64,000 nucleotides of DNA from Astragalus membranaceus. Its lineage: Eukaryota > Streptophyta > Magnoliopsida > Fabales > Fabaceae. The notes beneath the pieces were generated by a model. The model was not told where the DNA came from, did no database searches, and saw nothing but the letters and a program-made list of their open reading frames with translations. Position numbers and translations under genes: made by a program. Of this stretch, positions 46,401 through 57,900 are shown piece after piece (position 1 is the stretch's first letter; each line of letters begins with the position of its first letter). The stretch lies in the NCBI GenBank assembly GCA_039519185.1, contig CM076846.1, forward strand, positions 223,126,659-223,190,658, read 5' to 3'.

Positions 46401-48123
46401 ATCCAATTGCACCTCCATTTTTTTTTAACAAACCCCCCTTATTTCCTCCTTTGTCTATTTTTGTTTCCTCACTTCTAAATAAAAAAAATTTTTGTGTTAA
46501 AAACTTGTGTCAACAAAATAAAATGATGACATGAAAAGGAAATAATTATTTTTATCAAAAGTAAATAAAATTTTCTCATTTTTTGATAGGACAAAATTAG
46601 GGTATTACAGCACCAATATTTTTGTCATCATTTCTCATATTGGCCCGGTTTTCACGCCTCACTTCACTGTCTTCATCACTTTCTTCAACAGTATCATCAA
46701 CACCATCTTCCATTGAATCATCATCACCATTCTCTTCTTCATCATCGCTCTCTTCATCTTTATCCCCGGCTTCATCATCATCATCTTCATCGTCGCTCTC
46801 ATCACCATCATCCTCACAATCACCCTCATCATCTTCATCATCATCATCATCAACTCTCTCCTTCAAACTTTTAATGCATCTCTTGAATGCTCCAAGTTGG
46901 TATTTACAATATTCTAAGTACTTCGGGACCTACAACACCAAATAAACGAAAACATTCTGTAATTAGTGCACATTTTGTGAATCTGTTGTTATTGAAATCT
47001 GACCATTGTTTTGCAAATATGCCACTAACAACAGATATGCACAACACTGGTTAGTGGCATCTAACCAGTGTTTATGCATAGCTGTGATTCTGTGGTTATT
47101 TGCATAACATTGTTAATGCCATACCAAAAATTAAAACAAACAGTTATGACATATAAACAAACCTTATCTAATGGGCACTCATCGGGTTCCAAAGGAATGA
47201 AATAGGACTAACTAAGCTAATCTGTGGCCTTAGAGCATAACCAGATGTTATGCCACGTCCGAAACCACAAATTTTATTAATTGCGTCCAAATCCTTTAAC
47301 ACCCTGGTCGTGTCTCAGTCTTTTAGTGTTGGCATTGTCGAACCTTGGGAGAAAGGACTGTCTGGTCCCATCCTCTCTATGTAGTGAATCTGGAAGATTG
47401 CCAATAAAAAAAGTTATAAGCATATATATATATATATTAAGATTAATGTACGGAAGTAATATTAAAACAACTAACCATCAAGAAGTGAAGGTCCGCTTTT
47501 AGAGTCTTATAGCCCTTTGGGCCCTCCCTCAGATGCTCCAAAATATATGTACACCATTTGTATTTGGATACTGTGCTAAGGTCTTCAATTATATCGGCAT
47601 ACTTAAGGAAGACATTGTCATTATGATCAGGACAAAGAAGACATCCAATAAGGTATATTAAGACAGCCTTGCACCAAATTTGATCATTCTTCTCTGTATA
47701 TATGACCTTCTCAAGTTCTTCGACGGTCGCACGGTCAATATCTTGTGTCTTCAGTTTAAGCTTAAACTCTCTACGCAGCCTCAAGATCGAACTATCTTTG
47801 CATGCTAATGGGTTAACCGGTGTTCCCTCATTAGGCAAGCAACAGACTCTCTCAATATCTTATGCTGTTATTGGAAGGGCTTCATACTTTCTCAACTGTA
47901 ACTGACATTGCTCCGGTTCGAAATTATTGGACACCCACTTTATAATCTCTCCTGAAATCCTTTTCCATTTCGAGATGAGCACAAAACACCCAAAACCCGT
48001 TGACTCTATCAATTCTTTCCTTCTTCAATCAATTTCACTGAGAAATGTGTGAACCATTTGTGGTTTACACATATAACAATATCTTGAAATTGTTTCTTCT
48101 TTTGATCTCTTTTTGTCTGCCAT
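43490..48123 (-). pseudogene. MULE-borne gene of Ulp1/plant-mobile-domain type
   Basis: The minus-strand frame begins M-A-D-K-K-R-S-K-E-E at 48123, has a stop near 48030 and another near 47855, then runs D-I-E-R-V-C-C-L-P-N-E-G-T-P and L-I-Y-L-I-G-C-L-L-C-P-D. Weaker exon-like pieces lie at 47390-47180, followed by an Asp/Glu-rich exon (46866-46612). Removing the solo LTR, the acidic frame continues directly as G-V-K-L-S-S-P-Y-V-P-H-N-S-D (43600-43490). The order resembles the accessory genes of plant MULEs that carry Ulp1-like proteases (DUF1985/PMD-like N-terminus), but the protease domain itself is missing. Family assignment is from pattern memory. Confidence 0.55.
43606..46609 (-). mobile_element. 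Ogre/Tat-like solo LTR, 3.0 kb
   Basis: Minus-strand ends TGTAATACCCTAATTTTGTCC and CGGTCGCTACA are TG...CA. 5-bp flanks ACACC and GCACC match at 4 of 5. ACTACGTAGC and ATACGTAGGAGC motifs near its 3' side are typical of Tat/Ogre LTRs. No internal coding region was seen, so it is a solo LTR. It also contains a three-fold tandem GGGGGTGCAAATAGCGTTTTGAC and an A-rich/CAGCAA interval (45000-45330). Confidence 0.65.
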
Positions 48124-48200
48124 GCTTATCTGGAAACAACGTGGACATTGAAATTAAAAGTGAGGGGCAACAACCATGAAGTTAGAATCAAAAACTGAAA

Positions 48201-48309
48201 TTAGAATCACATTATCAATCTAACAAGTAATAACCACAATTGTACAATCTGTGGTTAGTGGCCACTAACCAGTCTAAAGCAATTCTGTGGTTAGTGGCCA
48301 CTAACCAGT
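48201..48309 (-). repeat. MULE right inverted arm
   Basis: Complement of 41095-41212, with two intact GGTTAGTGGCCACTAACC palindromes. Confidence 0.8.
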
Positions 48310-48435
48310 GTTGTGCATATGTGTGGTTAATGTACAAAACAGAATGTAGAACTAAAACAAAAAACCAGAGTCGCAACCATGCTCATGCTAGACACAAGCC
48401 TAGGTATAATTTATCAAATCACAAAAATCAGCTTA

Positions 48436-48728
48436 CACTACAAAAAAACAGCGTATTAGCGACAGATTTTTCCCTCGCTAATGCCTGTTTTTCCCTCGCT
48501 AATGACTATTAGCGACGGACCAATTCCGTCGCTAAAAAGCTGGTCGCTAATGGTTAGCGAGGGAATAAAATTCGTCGCTAAAATTAGCGACGGAAAATCC
48601 GTCGCTAAAAACACTGTGCCACTGATCGTTGCAGTTGATTTGACACTGACACTGACCAAAGTTAGCGACGGATTTCCGTCGCTAAAATCCGTCGCTAACC
48701 TCTTTTTTTTTTAAAAAAAAGCTATTCT

Positions 48729-48777
<49 letters not shown>

Positions 48778-49653
48778 GGGGTTGGGGAGATATGGGAAGA
48801 AAAAAATGGTGTAGTGGTGGTGTGGTGTTGAAGGGAGAAGATAATGGTGGTGGTGGTGGTGGTGGTAAGAAAAAATGAAAGAGGAAGAGGAAAATGGAGA
48901 AGGAAAAGAAATGAAAGAGGATGGTGTGGTGGTGATGGTGGTGGTGTGGTGTTGAAGGGAGAAGATGATGACGGTGGTGGTAAGAAGAAATGAAAGAGGA
49001 AGAGGAAAATGGAGAAGGAAAAGAAATGAAAGAGGAAGAGGAAGAAATGAAAGAGGATGGTGTGGTGGTGGTGGTGGTGGTGTGGTGTGGTGTTGAAGGG
49101 AAAAGATGATGATGGTGGTGGTAAGAAGAAATGAAAGAGGAAGAGGAAAATGGAGAAGGAAAAGAAATGAAAGAGGAAGAGAAAGAAATGAAAGAGGATG
49201 GTGTGGTGGTGGTGGTGGTGGTGGTGTGGTGTTGAAGGGAGAAGATGATGGTGGTGGTGGTAAGAAGAAATGAAAGAGGAAGAGGAAGAAGTGAAAGAGG
49301 AAGAGGAAAAAAACGGAGAAGAGGAAGAAATGAAAGAGGAAAGAAAGAATTCGGGTTTATAAAAAAAATTAACAGTTAGCGACAGATTTAGCGATGGATT
49401 TCCCTCGCTAACTCTGGTCACGTGTCAAATCAATTGCAACGGTCAGTGGCACAATTTTCCAAAGATTAGCGACGGATTTCCGTCGCTAATTCATTTTTTT
49501 TTTCAATTTTTGCGCCATGTTAAATCCGTCGCTAAATACCTTGTTTTCAATCCATCGCTAATTTTGTGCATTTCCGTCGCTAATTTTGATTTTAGCGACG
49601 GATTTGCAATCCGTCGCTAAAATCCGTCGCTAATTCATGTTTTTTTTGTAGTG
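48436..49653. mobile_element. complete non-autonomous CACTA element, TSD TTA
   Basis: Ends CACTACAAAAAAACAGCG and CATGTTTTTTTTGTAGTG, with perfect 3-bp repeats TTA at 48433-48435 and 49654-49656. Both sides carry many direct and inverted copies of TTAGCGACGGATTT. The interior has GT- and GA-rich tandem repeats but no transposase, so mobilisation would depend on another element. Confidence 0.92.
48820..49345. repeat. purine/GGT tandem repeat inside the CACTA element
   Basis: Four units 120-140 bp apart, each with GTGTTGAAGGGAGAAGATG, a (GGT)n run and GAAATGAAAGAGGAAGAGG. Generates a spurious 236-codon His/Ser/Phe-rich minus-strand frame. Confidence 0.85.
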
Positions 49654-49786
49654 TTAATTTCAATGGCAAGAATCGCAGATTCTCAATGACAGTTATAATC
49701 CAATGAGATACACAAATATAATCCATTCTAAGCTGGCCTTTGAAATGAATTTGTAACACAGAGGATGGTCCTGCAGTCCTGCTAAT

Positions 49787-50210
49787 TAACTATGTGCGTT
49801 GGGTGCCTCCTAGTCCAGGCTGGGTGAAAGTTAATTGTGATGGCGTTGTCACTGACCATGACACCTCTGCAGTTGTTGGGGGTTGTGGTAGGGATGAGCT
49901 TGGCAACTTGGTGTTTGGTTTTTCTTCTTATGTTGGATCTTGTTATGTTGTTGAAGTAGAACTCAAAGCAATTTTTATGGGGCTGCTGATTGCTATTCGC
50001 AAAGGCTACATGAGGATTGCCGTGGAATCTGATTCCATGTTAGCAGTAAAATTTCTTCGGATGGGATGTTCTTTGCAACATCCTCACTTTCGGGTGATTG
50101 ATTCTATTCGCACATTGTTGTCGTCTTGTTTAAAAAGCTCGATTAGTCATATCCTTACAGAGGCTAACCAAGTCGCTGATGGGTACACCAAACATGGTCT
50201 CTCCTTGTAG
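49787..50210 (+). pseudogene. LINE-derived RNase H domain remnant
   Basis: About 140 codons: V-R-W-V-P-P-S-P-G-W-V-K-V-N-C-D-G, V-V-G-G-C-G-R-D, V-E-V-E-L-K-A-I, V-E-S-D-S and H-I-L-T-E-A-N-Q-V-A-D match the RNase H domain at the end of plant LINE ORF2 proteins. The conserved acidic positions D (NCDG), E (VELKA) and D (ESDS) are present. Nothing of RT lies upstream, so this is a 5'-truncated insertion with a 3' UTR ending near ATCAAAAAAGAC (50340). Confidence 0.8.
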
Positions 50211-50628
50211 AATGTAGTAGTATCTTTTATAGCATTACTAGTTTTGTTGTTAATGCCTTTAAGCCCGACTTTGTAGGGATTGTGTTTCCCTAAGGTTTTT
50301 AGGTTTTCTTTGGTCCGCTGCCCCTTGAGTCCATCAAAAAAGACTGAGTTGCGTATATATATTTTTTCCTGATATACATATGAGTTGTTTATATATAACT
50401 TTTTTTGGTTACATGTTGTTTATATATAACACATTGAAATAATAATTACTGAATTAATTATAAATATTTTTGGCAGAATAATCATAAATTATTTAGATCC
50501 TATGTAACATTTTAAACTCAAAAAATAACTTAAGGAGCTCTGCTCTTTAAAGATACTCTTTTTTTTGACAACCTTTAAAGATACTCTTTTTTTTTTGACA
50601 GCCTTTAAAGATACATCAGTAATGGAGC
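50211..50628. other. LINE 3' tail and intergenic sequence
   Basis: Probable LINE 3' UTR to about 50345, then AT-rich DNA with a tandem duplication containing CTTTAAAGATACTCTTTTTTTT, up to the hAT target site. No gene. Confidence 0.5.
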
Positions 50629-51857
50629 TAGGGGTGTGCAGGACCCATCCCAACCCGCCAACTCGTCTCAACCCAATGATTTTGGGTTGAACCCAACCCT
50701 GTCCCACACAAATAATGGACAAATGGGACCGTCCCAAATAGTAACCCGGCTTTGGGTTAGGACGGGTTCGGGTTGACTCTCGGGTTACCCAACCCGTCCC
50801 TAATATACATACACATATATTAATATATAATTAATACACTTATATTTGTGAATTGTGATAACTTTTAGTTAGACGATAAACTCAAAATAAGTAGTTTGAT
50901 GCTAAAATTATGTATTTTTAACAAAGTTTGACACACATCAACATTACTTTTATAGAAGTTTTATTGAATTTATCAATAAAATTTCAATGTTTAGTATAAA
51001 ATATGTCATTGAAGCAGTAACAACATTTATAAAAATTGAATTATTTGTATTTTGGGACAATCCGGTCCCGTCTTGATTAAAACCGGTCTTAAATTAACCC
51101 ATAACTTATCGGATTTGTTCGAGTTTTAGGACGGACTAGGGTCAATAAAATGGCCCAATCAAAATTTGGGACCGGGTTAGGGTTAGTTATAACTCGTCCT
51201 AACTCCTCCCATCCCTCACGGATCTGGATCCTCAACAGCAAACTGTCTAAAGCAGTTTCCTACAGCAAGAAATTCAGCCGTTAGATTAAGTTAACGGTTG
51301 TGATGTAGATGATTAATAATAATAATAATAATAATAATCCAAATATTCCCAGAATCATCCCTCTCGCGAACAACTCAATGGAGGCGGTGAGTGACAGATT
51401 GAAGCGGCGAGGCGGTGACTGACAATTAGCACGCGGCGGCGGGAAACACCTCACACCGCCGACCAAGTGGCCGCCTAGTTCACGGAGGTGGGCTGGATGA
51501 TAAATAATTCAACGCAACACTTCCACTATTCCTCATTTACACATTGGAGAAATTCAATTCTATCATCTTTGTATTGGACTCTGCATCGTGAGTTGCAGCA
51601 AGTAGCCATCCTCCGGCCTTTCTCCCTGCACTCCGCAACCACATCGCCGCCATCGGTCGTCCGCCACACCCTCTTCCAGCGGTCTGTGGCTATCGGTAAT
51701 CTGCACCAAAGAAAAAGAATTGGGGAGAACTGGGGCTGTTTTTGTTTTTTATTATTTAATCAAAACCGTTAACTTAATCTAACGGCTGAATTTCTTGCTG
51801 TAGGAAACTGCTTTAGACAGTTTGCTGTTGAGGATCCAGATCCCATGCTCACCCCTA
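50629..51857. mobile_element. hAT element, TSD AATGGAGC
   Basis: Ends TAGGGGTGTGCA and TGCTCACCCCTA (complement TAGGGGTGAGCA), with perfect 8-bp repeats AATGGAGC at 50621-50628 and 51858-51865. Left half is rich in GGGTT/AACCC words; no transposase. It carries a nested inverted-repeat element near its right end and stops 72 bp before the beta-galactosidase ATG. Confidence 0.9.
51220..51843. mobile_element. nested element with about 80-bp TIRs
   Basis: GGATCTGGATCCTCAACAGC through GCCGTTAGATTAAGTTAACG is complemented exactly or nearly so at 51765-51843. The interior is GC-rich and gene-like (CGCGGCGGCGGG; CCGCCATCGGTCGTCCGCC). Flanks share only CTCAC, so superfamily is unclear; Mutator-like with captured host sequence is possible. 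Confidence 0.7.
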
Positions 51858-51929
51858 AATGGAGCCAAGTAACTATTCCAACGACGAAGGCACATCAGTA
51901 ATGCAGATTTCAAGTTTAGATTGATTTGA

Positions 51930-54900
51930 ATGAGAATCCGACTGAAGAAAACCAAGACCGAAGCTTCCACACTTCTGGCGATGTCGAAGAGGCGAAGTTT
52001 CAAGGCAACCCTTTTCCTCATCTTCATCTCATTCATCGCTTTTTGTGCCTTTGTTCCTGTTTTCGCTCCACTTCCTTCAATTTCCTCTCAACATGCCCAT
52101 GCCCATGCCCATCATTCTCATCCCAAAAAAGTAACGTCTTTTACTCTTTTCCTTCCAATGCTACTCTCTTTTACTTTCATTTAGTTTCTGGGTATTGTCA
52201 ATTAGCTTTGTAGTTGACTCTAATTGGTTAATTGCTAAATGCTTAGCAAACTAGTATACCTTATTGGATAAAGGTAAAGAAAGTAATCAGGAAAAAATAA
52301 ACCGATTTTGCTACGATTTTCTGAAATGGATTATTTGTTTGAAGTTAACATGGAGTGAAAATACCTCCTTTAAATTGTTGTGCTTGTTGAATCATTGATA
52401 TTATTGGGGCTGTTAGTGAAAGAGTTTCTAACTTTTACCCCTTTTTATTGAAATTGATTTGATCTACGGTTTGTTTATTGTTTCCACCTTAGCTTCTCTG
52501 TAATTGTTTTGATAAGGTCAATAGGAAATTTGAGATTGCAAACGATATGTTCTGGAAAGATGGTGAACCTTTTCAGATCATTGGCGGCGACTTGCATTAT
52601 TTTCGAGTGCATCCAGAGGTATACACATCTTGCTGACATCTCTTAGTTTAGTGGGATGCATTGTAACTGTAGTCAATGAACATTTCCTCATTATTTTGTT
52701 CAAATTAAATGCTTCCATATGATGACATGTGATATCATTATTCTTGTAATCCACAGTACTGGGAAGATAGACTGTTAAAAGCCAAGGCATTGGGCTTGAA
52801 CACAATTCAGATATATGTTCCTTGGAATCTGCATGAACCAACACAGGGAAAGCTTGTTTTTGAGGGCATTGCAAACATTGAATCATTCATTAACCTTTGT
52901 CACAAACTCAGTCTCCTTGTGATGGTTCGACCTGGACCATACATATGTGCAGGTTAGCTCTCCCATAACTTAAATACCTAACTAGTAAGATATAATTTTC
53001 TGATTCCATGTATAGCATGGCAGCAGATAATATAATTTTTGCTATGTTCTCTCTTAGATTTGTATATATCTTATAACGAGAAGACGTGATTATAAAAACC
53101 CTAATCCTGCAAAATTCCATGAAGCCAGATCTCCTACAGCTCATTTGGATTGATGTATATAAGAATAATATGTCTACAATTTCCCCCTAATTTTTTATAT
53201 TCAGATGCGTCTAACTAGGTTTTATGGAAAATCATAATTACATTCGATTCACTTGCTGAAATATCTACTTATATTTAACAAATCTTAAATTGAAATTCTA
53301 CACCAAGTTTCTCCAGTCTTAAAACCATCCTTTTCTCTGGCCTCCAGTTTGATATGATTGAGCTAAATAATTGAAAGTTAAGATTTTTTTCCAACTGTAC
53401 TTCTCTGACATATACAAAATTCATTTACGTTGCATTGCCTTTATACTGCACTAATGCAGATTTATTTGTCAAAAAATATAAACATTAATGATCTCACTAT
53501 TATGATTTTAAGATGAGACTTGTCTAATTTATTATCTTTATCCATGATGGCAAAGGTCATTTCCTCCTTGTAATATTGTTAAACAAGAGTATGCAGCATC
53601 TGTTCCTTGATGCCAATCCAAAGTCTGAGTGGCTGCCTATTATGTCTTTTTGGCATAATTTTTGTTTCTTATTCTATATAGATATTCAAGATGATGACAG
53701 TTACGCTGGTTTATTTCAGAGTGGGATTGGGGTGGTTTCCCAAGTTGGTTTTATTCCATAAACCCAACCCCCAAACCAAGATCATCTGATCCTACTTTTC
53801 TTCAACTGGTATGCTTTACTTATTATATTTTATGATAATTTTTTGTTTTGTCATATCTATTTTCATTAAAAATATCTGTGATTGTAAGCATTTTGTTGTT
53901 TATGTCTTTCTCTATGTCTATACATTATTATCATTGAGGTTTGGACTTATCATAGTTTTGCATTTAAGGTTGAAAGATGGTGGGATATCCTGCTTCCAAA
54001 ATTTGTCCCTCTCCTATATGACAATGGAGGCCCCATAATAATGGTTCAGGTATGTTGTTTTTCATAGAATTCATTGTTGAATTACCTGATTGGCATTATT
54101 ATACAATATGGTAAACAAAATATGTGAAAGTGTGCTCTGATTTCAGAAATATAGAGTCTATATACTTAAGTTGGAAAGTGGCGGATTCTCATGTTGAAAT
54201 TATAGGGGTTTGATGGAAAATGAGGACTCATTTTGAATTACTAATATAACATGTGTTATATACAAACCAGGAATCATAATCCGGATCAATTACTAATATT
54301 GTGTCTAGAACCAGACTAGTACAAGCCCAGCCAGTAAGACTGCTAACATTATAAGACTCCAAAAGCAAGACAAGTCCCAATATTCTTATATTTTGTTTGA
54401 ATATTTTAAAGATTTATGTAGTTTTCTCTTTTGAATTTTAACCATTTATCTTGTGAAAGAAGATGTCGATTGACTTATATGTCATTGTTGGACAGATTGA
54501 GAATGAGTATGGTTCTTATGGAGATGACAAAGCATATCTCCATCACCTGGTCACACTAGCTAGAGGTCATCTTGGGCATGATGCTGTATTGTAAGGGCTT
54601 TTATGTCTTTGAACCCCATCAGTTTGTTTGTTCTTTATCTGAAGTGTGCTGTTGTTGTTAAAATAACACATTTTACATGTGTTAAATATGTTTAGTGTGG
54701 CTAGTAGACGCTGACTAGCCCATGAGTCATAGCAATCATTTGTAGTTGATGTGTGGTTTTCCTTGTGCTATGTATAGGTAACTCTTGTATAGTTTTAATC
54801 ATGAATTACAATCAAAAACTCCTTTTACATGGTATGAATAGCTTAGGTTCTTTTTTCCCTTTATTATCTGCATCAGTAGGTGCTACTGCACAACAGCTTC

Positions 54901-57900
54901 TTTTTTCCCCGCATGAACAGTATTGCGGGGCCCTGAGATCCCATGTAATTATTATGAATGCGATATAAATAGAAGGAATGTGTTCTCTGTTTAAATCACA
55001 CTGTAATTACAGAAATTACAGTGTTCAATGATGCCATTTTGTCAAGTATAATGTATTGAAAATTTTAATGGGAAGGCTGGTTTAAAACTAAAACATGAAT
55101 GAATTCCAACTTCTGAACTTATTTAATGTAATGGAGAAGTGTAATATCTATGATAGTATGAGGAGGATCTCCTTTTTTATTATTCTTTTCTTTATGTTTA
55201 CTGTTTTCAGATACACAACAGATGGGGGGTCCAGGGAGAATCTTGAGAAAGGAACTATTCGTGGGGATGCTGTTTTTTCAGGTGAGGTTCCAAAACCATA
55301 AATGATGTTAATTATAAGGTTTTATAATCATCTATTTTCTCTAACATAATTAACATCATTTATGGTTTTGGAATAACAAAAACAAAAAATCTGGATCAGT
55401 AGTATACTGTATACCACATCCATTGATCATATAACCTAATACACATTCTCTACTTATAGCTGTTGACTTCACCACTGGTGATGATCCTTGGCCTATATTC
55501 AAGTTACAAAAAGAGTTCAATGCCCCAGGAAAATCACCACCTTTGTCAACGTAAGTTTATACCTATAGAATATTTTTGTTTTTGTTTATCAAATGCTAAA
55601 TACTAAAAATGCTCATCATATCAGCGAACTTTACACTGGGTGGCTTACACACTGGGGAGAGAAAAATGCCAAGACTGATGCTGATTTTACAGCAGCTGCT
55701 CTTGATGAAATTTTGCGAAAAAATGGTTCTGCAGTCCTATATGTATGTCACGACCTATGCTTTTGTTCTATATGGCAATCACATTCTGATTGATCCTTTT
55801 GATTATCAGATGGCGCATGGTGGGACAAACTTTGGATTTTATAATGGAGCAAATACTGGTGCAGATGAGACTGAATACAAGCCTGATCTCACTTCATATG
55901 ATTATGTTAGCAATCTTTTGACCCATGTGTTTGCGCCTTCCATTGTGAATTTTGGCATGCATCTTTCATGCTGGACTGACTATCTCGTATCCAGGATGCG
56001 CCAATCAAGGAAGCTGGTGATGTTGACAATTCAAAATTCAATGGTGTGAATTTTCTGTTTTTCTCATTTTCAAGTTATCAAAACTGTACTTTTGAGTTTG
56101 TTGTTTATATTTTTAATAAGCTTCCCTTTTTCTTGTGACTATTTGCAAATCCCTAGCTCAAAGCATGTTTTCATGCTATCCAAGCAATAGTTGGTATTGG
56201 TAATGAGTAAAATAGAAACTCTATATAGCATTAGCTGGATCTCAATTTCTGAATTCTCCCCACCTGAGGACAATCCAATGAAAGGGATTTCAACTTTTTA
56301 CCCTAAAGTTCCCGAATCACTATAGCATAGTTCAACTTAGTTGAAAACATTATATAAACTATTGCGTATTGGTATCCTATTTGCAATAATTTCATAAATG
56401 TTACGTCCATGAGTGAAGAGTATGTACTGTATCCAGAACCTGTAGGAGATGCATATATAATGTATTGACGAAAAAGAAAATGTTATTTTCACCATCTGTT
56501 TTGTTAAATTTTATGATTTTTTCTAGGATATCCAAGCAAAATTTGAACTGTGTTTATATATGTTTCAGCAATCCGGAGGGTTATAGCCCGATATAGCCCT
56601 GTACCGCTTCCCCCTGTTCCCTCTGATACTGAAAAGACGAGATATGGACCAATCCACTTACAAAGAAAATCATTCTTGTTTGATATCTTTGATTTCACTA
56701 ATTCCTCCTATGCATTTATATCAGAAAATCCAATGTCAATGGAGAATGTGGGCCAGGTATGTTATTGCTGTAATGCTGTTCACACTGATGCAAGATTCTT
56801 AATGGTATATTATTGAAGCTTGATGCGTTTATGTTCAGTTTTTTGGTTTCTTATTGTATGTTGCCGAATACAAAGCAAGGAGAGGCAAAAGAATTTTGTC
56901 CATAACCAAGGTGCAATTTGAATACTTTCATTCATTATCGCTGTTTCTTACCTATTTTCTTCAGATGCTGTCATCAAATTTCTATTACCCAATAAAGTAC
57001 ACAGAATTCTTGTCTATCCTGAAGAATATAGCTTCTCTGAATATTATGAATTGTGAATGAGCAGGTGCATGACAGAGCTCAAGTATTTGTTTCGTGCTCT
57101 TCTGAAGAAAGGGGTGCAAGGCCAACTTATGTTGGTACTGTGGAAAGATGGTTGAATAAAAAACTCATCCTTCGAGAACTTAAATGCCATTCTAACATCA
57201 ACTTATATATTCTGGTATTCACTTGCTTTTATTTGTTTATTCTCATTTCTTTTGCAAGCAGAACATTTTTCGTGGGTTTTCAGTTGGGCTGCATATGTCA
57301 AGGTATAAAGCAAGTTATAACTTTTCCAAAATTTTCACTAGGTGGGAGTCCTTAATCTTATTCCCACTCTGCATTGTGAGGATAATAGCAAATTAAATAT
57401 TGTGCCTAATAGCATAGTCACTATCAGGAGGTAGTTGGGAAGCAGGATCATTTTATATGGTTCATATAAGTTGACATTGTCATATAGCTGGTTAACTATG
57501 ATTATGAAAGATTGGCATTTATATACATTAAGAAGTCACGGGTAAACTTGTGAAGAATTTTCTTCTGCTTTTTTTTTTGATCAGAAATTGCCTTCTGCTT
57601 TTGATATTTCGTGGGATTTTGAATGTTTTCTTCTCTTCCCAACTATGTAGGTTGAAAACATGGGTCGTGTAAATTACGGGCCATTCATCTTTGACAGGAA
57701 GGTAAAAATCATATGAATATGATGATGCTTTCTATAAAAGTTAGATTGTAATTGGTTGGTCTTTGTCACAACTTGTACAGGGAATTCTCTCTTCTGTTTA
57801 TCTGGATGGGAATAGAGTACAAGGATGGAAAATGTTCCCTATTCCTTTACACAACCTTAATGAAGTGCCAACTTATATCACGCACGCTGCAGCATATTCT

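Larger units (their letters stand above)
41095..48309. mobile_element. large internally deleted MULE with convergent genes
   Basis: Inverted arms at 41095-41212 and 48201-48309 (about 90% alike) enclose a MULE transposase reading right and a Ulp1-MULE-type gene reading left. Both genes lose their 3' parts near 43430-43490, where they meet tail to tail, indicating an internal deletion. An Ogre-like solo LTR inserted later at 43606-46609. Outer ends and target duplication were not found; the arms may be subterminal. Confidence 0.7.

Noticed and set aside
46597..46866. Acidic Asp/Glu-rich protein as an independent gene
   Set aside because: It is one exon-like part of the MULE accessory gene, continuing across the solo LTR.
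48711..49421. 236-codon minus-strand frame in the CACTA element
   Set aside because: Product of GGT and GA tandem repeats; composition His/Phe/Ser without a fold signature.
51926..52213. Alternative first-exon frame for BGAL17
   Set aside because: Only the frame from 51930 joins exon 2 in phase and gives a basic-plus-hydrophobic N-terminus.
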